Part shown: positions 21,773 through 32,438 of the stretch, piece by piece
Layout: every line of letters starts with the position of its first letter
Position numbering within the stretch: position 1 is the stretch's first letter
From: Euclidia mi
Lineage: Eukaryota; Arthropoda; Insecta; Lepidoptera; Erebidae
Length of the DNA stretch: 64,000 bases
Reading direction: 5' to 3'
Assembly: GCA_944739405.2 (NCBI GenBank)
Contig: OX123182.2
Span: forward strand, 46,005,598 to 46,069,597
Made by a program: the position numbers and the translations under genes
Notes under the pieces: generated by a model
What the model saw: the letters and a program-made list of their open reading frames with translations, nothing else
Told to the model about the DNA's origin: nothing
Databases searched by the model: none

Positions 21773-22464
21773 ATAAGTAATTAAAACTATATAAAAGTAC
21801 GTTACTTGAATATTAGTATGAGTACATTCTGTAAAAATTTTAAAGTTTTAAAAATTACCTACTATGTCATGATTTCGTTTCGTTTTCGCGCCCGTGTTGC
21901 AACCAATGTGCTGATCTCAAAAATCTAAGTAGAATTGCTGCGGTGCAAATGTTTTACATTACGTTTAAAAACACAAATTAATTTCTATCAAAACTCAAAA
22001 CGATTACGGACAATTCATCAATCGTCTGAAATACTAATAGACTATGTTCATAGTTTGTATACCTACTTATATGATAATTACCTCGAGGCAGTGCATGTTT
22101 GTGTTAACGCTTCAGTGTATGCTCAAGTTGAATGTCCTTACTAATTTCCTCTTAGTGAATCTGACGGAAGGAAATTAGTTACAGTAGTATAATGGCCTGT
22201 AGTACTTACATTAAATTAACATCCTGTTACTTGAGTGTAAACGACATTTAGGCTAAAATACACACTGGGATATAGGTATAAGTCGTGTATTATGTACATT
22301 GTTACATAAAAAGTATAAGTTAAGCCTTAGTTAATAAATGAACCCAACATAAATGGTATGATAGTACAAAACCACAATACATGTAGCGTTTACTTTTTAG
22401 TGATTATTGCACTGTTACTTTTACTCGATGCATGTATTCAGAGAAAAATATTGTGGTAAACCAA
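21773..22464. other. No feature recognised
   Basis: AT-rich; nothing supportable. Confidence 0.35.
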
Positions 22465-22489
22465 TTAAAATAGAATAATCAAAGTAGAG

Positions 22490-22600
22490 TGTGAAATAAA
22501 ATAGCGGCTAAAGATACGTCCTTCAGCCGCTTTCGTCCACTCAATGCCTGTGATGCCAATAAGGTCGTCGGTCCACCTACGATAAAATACATAAAAGAAC
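22490..22600 (-). pseudogene. Short LINE C-terminal remnant (RTE-like)
   Basis: The minus strand reads RRWTDDLIGITGIEWTKAAE, which fits the RW.DD(L/I)....G..W...A pattern at the C-terminus of RTE-like and related LINE polyproteins. Only about 35 codons can be recognised. Confidence 0.4.
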
Positions 22601-24360
22601 ACATTTTCTAATATTAAAACTATCCTATTGAAACATAAACAGCAATCCTCTACCAAAATAATTTAACATAGACTGTTTGATACAACTTTATCTAAGAACG
22701 AATTAAGTTTAAATTATCTCAATATTGGCTTACCTCTAATAACATTAACAAGGTCCTTACAGATATGGCTAAGGTGGTGGCGGGCTCTAATAGGTTTACT
22801 GCTCACTTAAAGACACCATTTATCCAATCAAGTACGAGTAGGGTTTCGCAAACGCCGCTGCTGCCACGCGCAGCATGCATCTGTACCATTATTTTTTCTA
22901 TGATCTCTACATTGCGTTACAATGCAATGTTATGATATCATTGAAGCTGATCCGATGATGTAGTTGTAAGATGGCCTCCTCGCAATAAAAGAACACAAAT
23001 TCATCGAGTTTGGGCTCGTTTAATTTGTATTGAAAAGTATAAAAGCTTTAATGGATATGGCGCATGAAGGCTTGTTAAAGATCAGAAGATTTCGTTTTCA
23101 ATGTTAGTTCAACTATCAATAAAATGGCTTATTGATTTATTTACGTGTTCACTGATTTTGAATTATACTATAGCATTTTTTTCTATGGAAACAATATTAG
23201 AATGTGCGGTAAATTACAAATTTATTTTTGTTATTTGCTACTCATAAAGTTATAAAATCCTAATTTTACGCTACCTAAATTCAAATTTACCATACCCGCT
23301 AGTTTAATCGCATTCATACTATTTGATTTAAATTCATGTTTACGCGTAGTATTGGAATATAAATAAATAACATTTGCCTTTAAGCCGTATCGTGTTGATT
23401 GTTAAGTTGACTGACTTCAACACTTAAAATGTATTAATATTTTTACGCAGTCGACGTGTCGCCGTCGTCGAGAGATTTTGACAGTCACCAACAACCAGGG
23501 TATGACGCGATTAAGAACCGTTAAATAATTTTGTATAAAGTTTAATTAAATGAGATACTAAACTTTATCAAATAATTATATAAATAATACTTTCCTACGC
23601 GTTTGTTGGCTTATGTGTGCATATTTGCATGCAAATATAACAAAGTTCATTCTGCATAAATCATTAGAAACTACTTGGCAGCAACCTTTGATTATCAACA
23701 GTTATATCGAAACCCCTAACCTATCATATATGTTCAAAGACGTGAATTACCAAGATTCACCGTAATACTAAAGCCGTGAAAACTATTTTACTTCATATAC
23801 ATACAGTAGGTATACACGTCGTTCATCAAAGACAAACATTTCAGCTAACACTCGTATTTATTTAAGCATTCAAGTCAGTAGCGCAATCTGCAGTGTTCCA
23901 TTTGAATCTCTAAAACTCTGCGGAGGGGTTTGGTGTAAATTGTAGCGGATGCATTTCGTGCACTCGTGGTTTATCTCCGTCTACCTCTTGCATTGATGTG
24001 ATGCGGAGCGTTATTATGCGAATGACACTGGTAATTTGTTATATTCTGCCTTGTGTTTGGATGGGACTTATAATATAATTTAATAATATAATTTATTTGC
24101 GAAAAGGTTTAACAATATTAACACTTATTTTACAATGTTAGGTAGGTAACAAAAATGTGACATTGACAAATTCGTGTTTTGTTGGACTCTGGTACCCATG
24201 GCAAGATTTAACTTGTGTTATGGGTACCAGTGCCCTTCCATACAATGACAAGTTAAATTTGAAAACAATAATCGGAGCCATTATCATACATGATGTTAGT
24301 GTATATATACTATTAATATTATATAGAACCTTAAGTACATATTAATAAAATTAAAAATCA
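22601..24360. other. No feature recognised
   Basis: AT-rich. A short inverted repeat around CTGGTACCCAT / ATGGGTACCAG lies at 24188-24230. Confidence 0.35.
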
Positions 24361-24416
24361 TAAGTGCCTCATACATTCAGCCTCAAATTAATAAAAGTGT
24401 CTGTATACGTAAATGT

Positions 24417-24510
24417 CTGTGTGTGTGTATGTACGTATGTATGTCTGTGTTCCTGTGTGTGTGCGTGTGTAGGTGCGCGAGCGCGCTCGTGGGCGCGTGT
24501 GCGCGTGTGC

Positions 24511-24559
<49 letters not shown>
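24417..24559. repeat. TG/CA microsatellite at the 3' end of a LINE
   Basis: A pure TG run (24512-24558) is preceded by an interrupted TG/CG/TATG tract (24417-24511). On the minus strand it forms the (CA)n-type tail immediately downstream of the LINE coding sequence. Confidence 0.85.
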
Positions 24560-24561
<2 letters not shown>

Positions 24562-26222
24562 ATCAGTGTGAGTATTACCATTAGAATAGATATTTTCAAT
24601 AATTTTTCCGTTTCATCATAATTTAATATTTGCAACCATTCAAAAACTTTCCTTTTACATTCTTGCCTACAAAGGGTATAAATATTGCAAGTTTTATTGA
24701 TTTTGTTATACAAGTGACTACTGATGATGTGGTAATGGTGTTGAGCAAGAGATGTTCGTGCGCTATGGGTGTCACACACTTTGTATTGTCTACGGATTTG
24801 AAGAGCTTTAGAGTCATATACTATAGAACAGTGCTTGCGTAATATTGTTTTTAGTACAAAGAGTTGTCTAACTGTAAGTACCTTACAATCTGCATATAGA
24901 ATTTGAGTGGGATATTTAAAGGGTTTGGACATCATGACTTTCAGGACTGCTCTTTGTGCACGTTCAACTTGTAATAGATGTGTCTTATGAGCTCCACCCC
25001 AGACTGTGATACAGTACGAAAGTAAGGACTGACACAGTGCGTAATACATTGTCTTTAGAGTGTCAGTGTCCGCTGAATTTCTAACTTTCTTAAAGATATA
25101 TATCAGCTTACGAGCCCGGGAAGTCACGTTCTCAAGTTGAGGCTTCCATGTCAGTGAGCTATCTATTAAAACTCCAAGGTATCTCACTGTGGAAACTCTT
25201 AAAATTTGGGGGCACGAACACGAGGAACAGGAGTTATTGCGATTACAGGTATGAGCCCTAAGTACGAAAGAGTCAAACATCTGCGAGGGAGAAGATTTCA
25301 AATAAAAGGGAATATAAACAGTTTTTTTTAGATTAAGTGTAAGCAAATTATTTGTAAGCCAACCCATCACAGTTCCAAGACCCTCTTCTGCGTTCTTAAA
25401 AGTCGTGGACCAGGTTTTACCGTGCGCCACTAGTGCCGTGTCATCCGCATACGAGTAAATCGAGCAGTTTTTGAGAGGTAAATTACGGAGGTTGTTTATG
25501 TAAATTAAGAATAATGTTGGGCCAAGAATTGAGCCTTGAGGGACGCCAAAGTTCAATGATTCAGTGTCGCTGATGACATCACCTATTTTGGTACACTGTG
25601 TACGATTACTAAGGTAGTCCTTGATTAATTTGTGTGTGTGACCACGAATTCCAATTAATTCTACTTTGTTCAAGAGATGAGGAACAGACACAGTATCAAA
25701 CGCCTTCGAAAGGTCCAAGAATATGCCCAGACATTTCGACCTGTCGTCAAGTTTCGAGACCACATGGTCTGTAAGTGAGGCAACGGCATCTTCAGTCGAT
25801 TTTCCTTTTCTAAATCCGTATTGATTCGGCGCCAAGAGTCGATTGGATTCCAGGAAACCTATCAATCGACGGTTGATAATTTTTTCTAGTATTTTGGAGA
25901 TAGTGGGCAGTACGGATATCGGTCTATAGTTGTCGACACTGTGTCTGTCCCCACCCTTGAGAGTTGGGTGGACAATAGCCTTTTTAAGTGATGTAGGAAA
26001 GCAGCCTGATGATAGAGATAAATTGCAAATATGGGTAATAACGGGTACAAGCACTGGCAAACATGATTTTAAAATTCTTGGCGAGATACCATCCCATCCA
26101 GGCGCAGCATCTGTGCGAAGACCAAGAATAAGTTCTTGTACCTCTTGTTCGTCTGTTGGTAAAAGTACTAATGAGTTGATTGGATTTGTTTGACTAGGGC
26201 CCTCATACGTTCTTTGACTGGA
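24560..26222 (-). pseudogene. 5'-truncated non-LTR retrotransposon, reverse transcriptase frame open
   Basis: The minus-strand frame is open from about 26222 to the microsatellite. It contains APGWDGISPRILKSCLP, NYRPISVLPTISKILEK, YGFRKGKSTEDAV, DLSKAFDTV, FGVPQGSILGPTLFLIYIN, the catalytic YADDTALVAHG and a C-terminal region ending VFEWLQILNYDETEKLLK. This is a jockey/CR1-type RT order. No endonuclease is present because the copy is truncated at the 5' side. The frame runs past its expected end into the CA repeat, encoding a His-Thr run that is surely not part of the original protein. No stop or frame change is visible in about 540 codons, so the insertion is fairly young. Confidence 0.75.
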
Positions 26223-26356
26223 AATTATGAAAGTTCCGTTTGGTTAAACACTGTTACAGCAGTTTGTCGTCTTGAAAAGATATACTACACGTATATACTT
26301 AATCGTCTAAAAGTTTTAAATGAATATTAAAGTAAGTACTGTGTGTAATACGCCTA

Positions 26357-26720
26357 GACAGCGATAGCCTAGTGGAGATACCAACAGACTGCCATGCAGA
26401 GGGTATCGGGTTCGAATCCACGGCGCGCACCAATGACTTTTCGGAGTTGAATTGTTAATTATCGCTTGTCCCGTGCCTCGGAGAGCACGTTCAGCCGTCG
26501 GTCCCGGTTGTCATGAAGATCTTTGATAGTCGTTATAGGGTGTCAGTACCTTCTAAATAAACTGACACTAGTCTAAACCACGGAATATCGCTATCCCTTC
26601 GGGTTGCGGAGATCAGACAGGCAGTCGCTCTGTGGAAAAGCTAATATTCAGCCAAATCCGGTTAGACTAGTTAGCGGACCTCAGGTTGAAACTGGGATAA
26701 ACGCTAGGAGGATGATGACT
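26357..26720 (+). mobile_element. SINE, type C with long second tail
   Basis: The head AGACAGCGATAGCCTAGTGG, box-B-like TCGGGTTCGAATCC and the module GCGCGCACCAATGACTTTTC are followed by CCCGTGCCTCGGAGAGCACG, TGTCATGAAGATCTTTGA, ATCGCTATCCCTTCGGGTTG and AAACTGGGATAAACGC, ending GAGGATGATGA. It is nearly identical to 38702-39072. Confidence 0.75.
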
Positions 26721-26786
26721 TTGTGTAATACGCTTATATCTTCTCGTAAACGTATAAATATGATAAATTACGTGTATAATTAAATT

Positions 26787-27040
26787 GCCTCCGTGGTCGA
26801 GTGTATAGCGTATGCGACTGCTGATCGGAGGTCCCGGGTTCGATTCCCGCCGGGTCGAGCAAAAGTGTTCCTGGGCTTTTCCGAATTCTCAGTAACAGTA
26901 CGGAGTCTGGTGATGTGCCCGGTAACGGCAATAGGCTCGCCCCCTATTACGTGGGACCTAAAAATTCATGGCGTAATGTGGCTGTAATATTACACCTCTG
27001 CCTACCCCTTCGGGGATAAAGGCGTGAGTCTATAAAAGAA
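26787..27040 (+). mobile_element. SINE, type B (best-preserved copy)
   Basis: The tRNA-like head is GCCTCCGTGGTCGAGTG with box B CCCGGGTTCGATTCCCG. The tail is ATGTGCCCGGTAACGGCAAT, CGCCCCCTATTACGTGGGAC and CCCCTTCGGGGATAAAGGCG, then GAGTCTATAAAAGAAAAAAA. Confidence 0.8.
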
Positions 27041-28670
27041 AAAAATAGGATTCCTGTGGCTTTTTCCGAATTTGAAATTGTGTCCACACGAGAAAAACAG
27101 AAACATCTGTTGCAATATTCAGATTTAAACTTTTGTTATTTTTCCACAAACAATTTAATTTCACTAAAGCTAAAATAATTCTGACCTAAGCCGACACTTT
27201 AACGTATCTTAACGTAAAGTAAAGACTGGTTACTTAATAGTTCAACAGTCCCTTTCATCGTATTTTTTTTATAACTAGCTTAAAGCTGTGACTTATTCTG
27301 CGTCGTCTTTGATACTAAGAAATATTTATGTTGTTTCCTAACTATGTTGATGAAAGGTAGCCCGTTAATTATTGTTAAACTTGTATAATACGCCTGAAAA
27401 GATTCGTCAAAAACGGGTTTGGCGTCAAAAGTAAGAAACATCTAGCCATATATCCATTCATTAATTTTAATTTCCTTTCATAATAATTATTATACAAATA
27501 GGACACAGTGAATTGGAAAAATCAGTTACTCATACTATGATAGTACCATCCTATAACTTTATTACTACCATCAAATGGATTACTGGCTCATCTGTCAATT
27601 AAACATCACATTGGAACGAACACGCATTGCAATACGTTCTACTAAACCCATTTACAGTCTGTGTCACAATTTTGGCATTAATTGCATTTTCAGCAGAAAA
27701 CGTTCGCCTTTCAAGCGACATGACGCTACAAATAAAACAATGCGTTGTACAATTTGTTACATTAAATGAAATAAGGATACATTCTCGTTCATATTTGAAG
27801 TGTGAGAAAATATACAAACAGAAAGGAAGAAATGCAGAATTTATTTAATAATATGTATAAATGGATAGATTATTGATAAGTTTACCAAAAACACAATTGC
27901 ATTTCAGATTCTAAAATTCAAAATAACGTATGCCCATACTAAACCTAAAACTAGCCTACGAATAAAAAATGGAAATATAACGAAAAAAAGAACTATTAAG
28001 TGTCCCAGAATTCCTCTCCGCAACGTTGTCAACCGGTAGCGTGCCCAGAAGACTGGCGGCTTTTAGGGATTAGTCACTTTTAGGACTGTAATGATTTTAC
28101 TAGACATTGAATGCTTTGAGTCCACACTAACGCCATCTAACACAATTAATTCATTCTGACGCCTGAGTAACTGAATGCATCCAATCTCATTTTCCATAAC
28201 CCGCGCGGATGAACGTGCGAGCGACTGATAACGTTCCACAATTAGTTAACCATGGAACCATAATTGTTTTTGTTGATTAATCTCCCACCCAGGTGAATCA
28301 ACAACCTGTTTTATACAAAGCCATCTGACGGAAGCTTGCAGTTATAAATAGGAAAATGGTGTGACTCAAAATTATACATTAAAATAAGATTAATAAAGTC
28401 GCATCTACATGCAGACCGTTCATAATAAAAGGTAGTAATATAAGGTAGATATGAAGGTAAAGCACATTACAATTAATGTTTCTCTTCTTTTTGCCCAGCC
28501 CTTTTTTAAAGGTAGAAATCCTGTGTTACTTGAGGCATTACAAACCAATGCTCAAAAACAACACTCAACAATGTGTGGATCGAAACCACAATACTTGACA
28601 TGGTGCCAAAAGACATGGTGATGGTTTAAACCACTAGGACATGCGTGCAGTCAGTTAATTTTACCTCAAT
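27041..28670. other. No gene supported
   Basis: AT-rich. A plus-strand frame at about 27640-27845 has a signal-peptide-like hydrophobic run followed by a Cys-containing segment, but it starts with TTG and has no supporting splice signal. Nothing else was recognised. Confidence 0.35.
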
Positions 28671-28673
28671 ATC

Positions 28674-30205
28674 TTAATATATAAAATCCTTGCGTTACTG
28701 ACTGACTGACAGACACGCTACAGCCGAAGCTACTGGTCACAAGAAGATTAAATTTAGCATGTATGTTCTTTGAGGAGTGTAGAGTAGCACTAAGAGAGAA
28801 TTTTTGGAAATTCCATCCTTAAGGGGGTAAAACTGGGGGTCAAAGTTTGTATGAAACTTTTATTCCTTCAATAGATTGACTCCAAGCTTTGTATATTAGT
28901 TCCTCAAAGGACGATAGTGAACACTAAGAATAATTTTTCTGGAAATTCCTCCCCTAAGGGGGTAAAATAGGGGGTCAAAGTTTATATAAAACTTTTTTTC
29001 TCCCTAATGGATTGACTTCAAACTTTGTATATTGGTCCTTAAACGACGATAATGAACACTAAGAACTTGTTTCTTAAAAATTCCGTCCCTCAGGGGGTAA
29101 GATAGGGTTAAAATTTTGTATGAAACTTATTATTCCTTCAGTGGATTGACTTCAAACTTTGTATATTCGTTCCTCAAATGATAATAGTGAACACTAAGAA
29201 TTATTTTTTTTAGGGTAAGATTGAGGGTCAAAATTTGTATGTAACTTTTTATTTCTTTAATGGATTGACTTCAAACTTTGTATATTCTTTCCTCAAACGA
29301 CAAAAGTGAACACTTAGTATTTGGTTTTTGAAGTTCCTACCCTCAGGAGGTATATAGGGGTTCAAGGTGTGTTTTAAACGAAACTTTTTATTCCTTCAGT
29401 GGATTGACTTCAAACTCTGTATATAGGTTCCTCAAATAACGTTAGTGAACACCAAGAAAGGAGTTTTCGAAGTCACTCCCCTATAGGGCTTAAGAAAGGG
29501 TGTCCCATTTTGTAATATTATAAAAAAAACTTCAATGGATTCACTTGAAACTTTGTATATTGGTTTCTCAAACGACGATAGTGAACACTAAGAATTTTTT
29601 TTCGAAAATTTCTACCCTCACGGAGTAAGTTAGGGAGTCAAAGTGTGTATGAAACTTATTATTCCTTCAGTGGATTGACTTTAACCTTTGTATATTGGTT
29701 CCTCAAATGATAATTGTGTACACTAAGAATTATTTTTTCGGAAATTCCACCCCTAAGAGGGTAAGATTGAGGGTCAAAGTTTATATGTAACTTTTTATTC
29801 CCTTAATGGATTGACTTTAAACTTTGTATATTGGTTTCTCCAATGACCTTAGTAAACATTAAGAAAATCTTTTTGGAGTTTCTTACCCTAAAGAGTTAAA
29901 AAGGGGAGTCGGAATTTCTATAAAACCTTTTTATTCCTTCATTGGATTAACTTCAAATTTTGTACATAGGTTCCTCAAATGACGTTAGTGAACACCAATA
30001 CAGGAGTTTTGGAAGTCACTCCCCTATGGGGCTTAAAAGAGGGTGTCCCATTTTCTAATTTAAAAAAAAAAACATAATGGATTCACTTGAAACTTTGTAT
30101 ATCGGTTTCTCAAGTGACGTTAGTGAATTCACTACTAAAACGGGGAGTTCAAAAAAAAGGTCCCAGTTTGTATGAATTTTTTAATTCCTTCACTTGATTT
30201 TTTTT
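28674..30205 (+). repeat. Tandem array, period about 136 bp, within a Helitron-like family member
   Basis: The array opens with the Helitron-like 5' signature (CCTTGCGTTACTGACTGACT). It then holds about ten diverged units anchored by GGATTGACTTCAAACTTTGT at 28873, 29009, 29143, 29262, 29401, 29537, 29672, 29808, 29944 and 30079. The intervals are 136, 134, 119, 139, 136, 135, 136, 136 and 135. Each unit also has TCCTCAAA.GACG.TAGTGAA and CCCCTAAGGGGGTAA-like blocks. Non-coding on both strands. Confidence 0.8.
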
Positions 30206-30529
30206 TCTTCGTCCCTGATGTGCAATTAAATTAATTTTAGATTTAGTTAGTGAAGATGAAGAGCTTAGATGAGTCTAAGGCGGCTCCTTTTATGACCAAT
30301 AGAAGCCAAAATACTTAGAACTGTTATTTTGCTATTTTCATAAATTTTTAAGCAGGTATGCACTTTTTATCAGTTATCTGCTTTGTCCAACTGCTGACGA
30401 AGGCTTCTCTCATTTCTTTAACCTAAAATACTACGAAAGGGTTTTTTAGCATTTTTGGTTTTTTTTTACAATGTCGCTGAGATATACAAATGTATATTGC
30501 GACGGAATCCTTGACTAATTTAATTTTAA
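30206..30529. other. No feature recognised
   Basis: Unique-looking sequence between the tandem array and a minus-strand Helitron-like end. Confidence 0.3.
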
Positions 30530-30700
30530 CTAGCTTTTGCAAGCAGCTACGCCTAAATGAAATTTTCATAGTTTGTTCGAGAGTTTTCATGAACCATTTA
30601 TTAGTAAACTACACATCTAAATAAATTCAGCCATTTTTAAGATTACCTTGAATAAATAGACAGACGGAAAAACAATCTAAATAAATCATTGGGGTACTGG
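30530..30700 (-). mobile_element. Helitron-like 3' end, minus strand
   Basis: In minus orientation the sequence ends GGCGTAGCTGCTTGCAAAAG and CTAG (30530-30533). The GTAGCTGC stem and CTAG end match the other Helitron-like copies. The 5' end is not defined. Confidence 0.4.
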
Positions 30701-30765
30701 AAATGGGTTAGCAACAATATGCAATACAGTTATTTTGAGATTACAGACAGTTTGTTTATTTTTTT

Positions 30766-31021
30766 TTATAGTCTCACGCCTGTATCCCCGAAGTGGTAGG
30801 CAGAGGTGTAATATTACACCCACATTTCGCCATGTTTCATATTAGGTCCCACGTAATAGGGGGCGAGTCTATTGCCATTACCGGGCACATTGGCAGACTC
30901 CGTGCTGCTTTTGAGAATTGGGAAAAATCAGTAATACTTTTGCGCGACCCGGGAATCAAACTCGAGACCTCCCGTTTAGCAGACGCATAAGCTATCTTGT
31001 TATCACTGTACCACGGAGGCA
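30766..31021 (-). mobile_element. SINE, type B
   Basis: In minus orientation it has head GCCTCCGTGGTACAGTGATA, a box-B-like TCGAGTTTGATTCCCGGG (one substitution), then the common tail ending CCACTTCGGGGATACAGGCG. It is flanked by a T-rich run on the plus strand. Confidence 0.7.
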
Positions 31022-31046
31022 GTCAAATATTATTTATTTGTATAAT

Positions 31047-31699
31047 CTGTCTGTATATAAAATCCTTGCGTTACTGATTGACTGACAGACATGCTACAGC
31101 CGAAACAACCGAGCGCAAGTAGATGAAATTTAGCATGTATGTTCCTTGAGGTGTGTAGGAGCACAATAAGAGAGGATTTTTGGAAATTCCGCCCCTAAGG
31201 GGGTTAAACTGGTTGTCAAAATTTGTATGAATCTTTTTATTCCCTCAATGGATTAACTTCAAACTTTGTATACCTATTGGTTCCTCAAATGAAGTTAGTG
31301 AACACTAAGAAATTGTTTTTGGAAATTCTTATCTAAGTGGATAAAAAGTCATAATTTGCATAGAACCTTTTATGCCTTCAAGTGATTAACTTCATACTTT
31401 GTTTATTGGATCGGCAAATGACGTTAGCGAACACAAAGACATTTATTTTGGAAATTTTCTCCTAAGAGGGTGGAAAAGGGATTCAGAGTTTGTGTAAAAT
31501 CTTTTATTTTTTCAATGGAATCACTTCAATCTGTGTATATAAAATCTTTTCGTTACTAACTGACTGACAGACACATTACAGTCGAAATTACTGGGCGCAA
31601 GAATGCAAAATTTAGCATGTATGTTCCTTGAGGAGAGTATTTGTACAAAATATTTTATCTAATCGTAATTCACGCATGCGAAGCGGCGGGCAAAACTAG
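31047..31699 (+). mobile_element. Helitron-like element with two 5' ends and one 3' end
   Basis: The 5' signature TCTGTCTGTATATAAAATCC and GTTACTGATTGACTGACAGA occurs at 31047, with a second, similar start (GTGTATATAAAATCTTTTCG and TTACTAACTGACTGACAG) near 31533. Between them are three units of the 136-bp repeat (anchors 31250, 31383, 31517). The 3' end is GCGAAGCGGCGGGCAAAA with CTAG at 31696-31699 followed by T. No Rep/helicase is encoded, so it is non-autonomous. Confidence 0.55.
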
Positions 31700-32093
31700 T
31701 TTTAATATAAAATATAACTCTTTTATACTACTACCATTAACTATTTATCCGTTACTTTCAAGTAGCAAGTCTATTCATGATGCGAGTAAGTACGAACACC
31801 ATACTATTTTTTATGGCAGATTATGTGTTTTTGATGCGCCATGCTTCGAAAACACCCAAAACTGAGATGCGGGAAACTGTTTCAGAAATGAGGAAAAGTT
31901 TTGGTGATACGTAAGAGGCGTGGTAATCAGATTTAAATGGTAATATTTAGGTATAACCGTTGGTAACAAAAAGTATTGGACCTTTTTTATTCCAATGGTA
32001 TGACAATAAGTTTTTAGATGAAGGACATACGGAAATCGTCGTTTAAAATTGGGACAGCTTTCCTGAGCTAGTTGCTATTTTTTTTAATAATCA
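31700..32093. other. No feature recognised
   Basis: Unique-looking AT-rich sequence. Confidence 0.35.
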
Positions 32094-32126
32094 TGTTTAT
32101 TTATTTATTTATTTATTTATTTATTT
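32094..32126. repeat. (TTTA)n tail of a LINE
   Basis: On the plus strand this is about seven repeats of TTTA. On the minus strand it is the (TAAA)n 3' end of the LINE whose ORF lies at 32439-35402. Confidence 0.75.
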
Positions 32127-32438
32127 TAAAACTTTATATACACGGAGCGTATAAAGGCGGACTTAATGCCGTAGGCATTCTCTCCCAGTCTACCTTAGAG
32201 TGGTGCAGAGATTAATAGTAGGTGTATGCCAGAATTATGTTAAGAAGTATCTTTTTAGTATAGATCTAGTACACATATACATAGTTTAAAATACATACAT
32301 ACATTTGATACTACAAGATTATAAAATAATTATATAAAATAAATAATAATTATATCTAAACTATACATATCTAAGAATAACAATATTAAATATATAATTA
32401 TATACATAAATATCTATATATTTATATACATATACAAA

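Noticed and set aside
24364..24621. Plus-strand Cys/Val-rich open frame
   Set aside because: It is a translation of the TG microsatellite.
27627..27848. Frame with a signal-peptide-like hydrophobic stretch, considered as an odorant-binding-protein exon
   Set aside because: No ATG, too few cysteines at the expected spacing, and no donor or acceptor that fits.
28674..30205. CRISPR-like or regulatory repeat array
   Set aside because: The units are about 136 bp, diverged and contiguous without unique spacers, and the genome is eukaryotic; it is a minisatellite within a mobile element.
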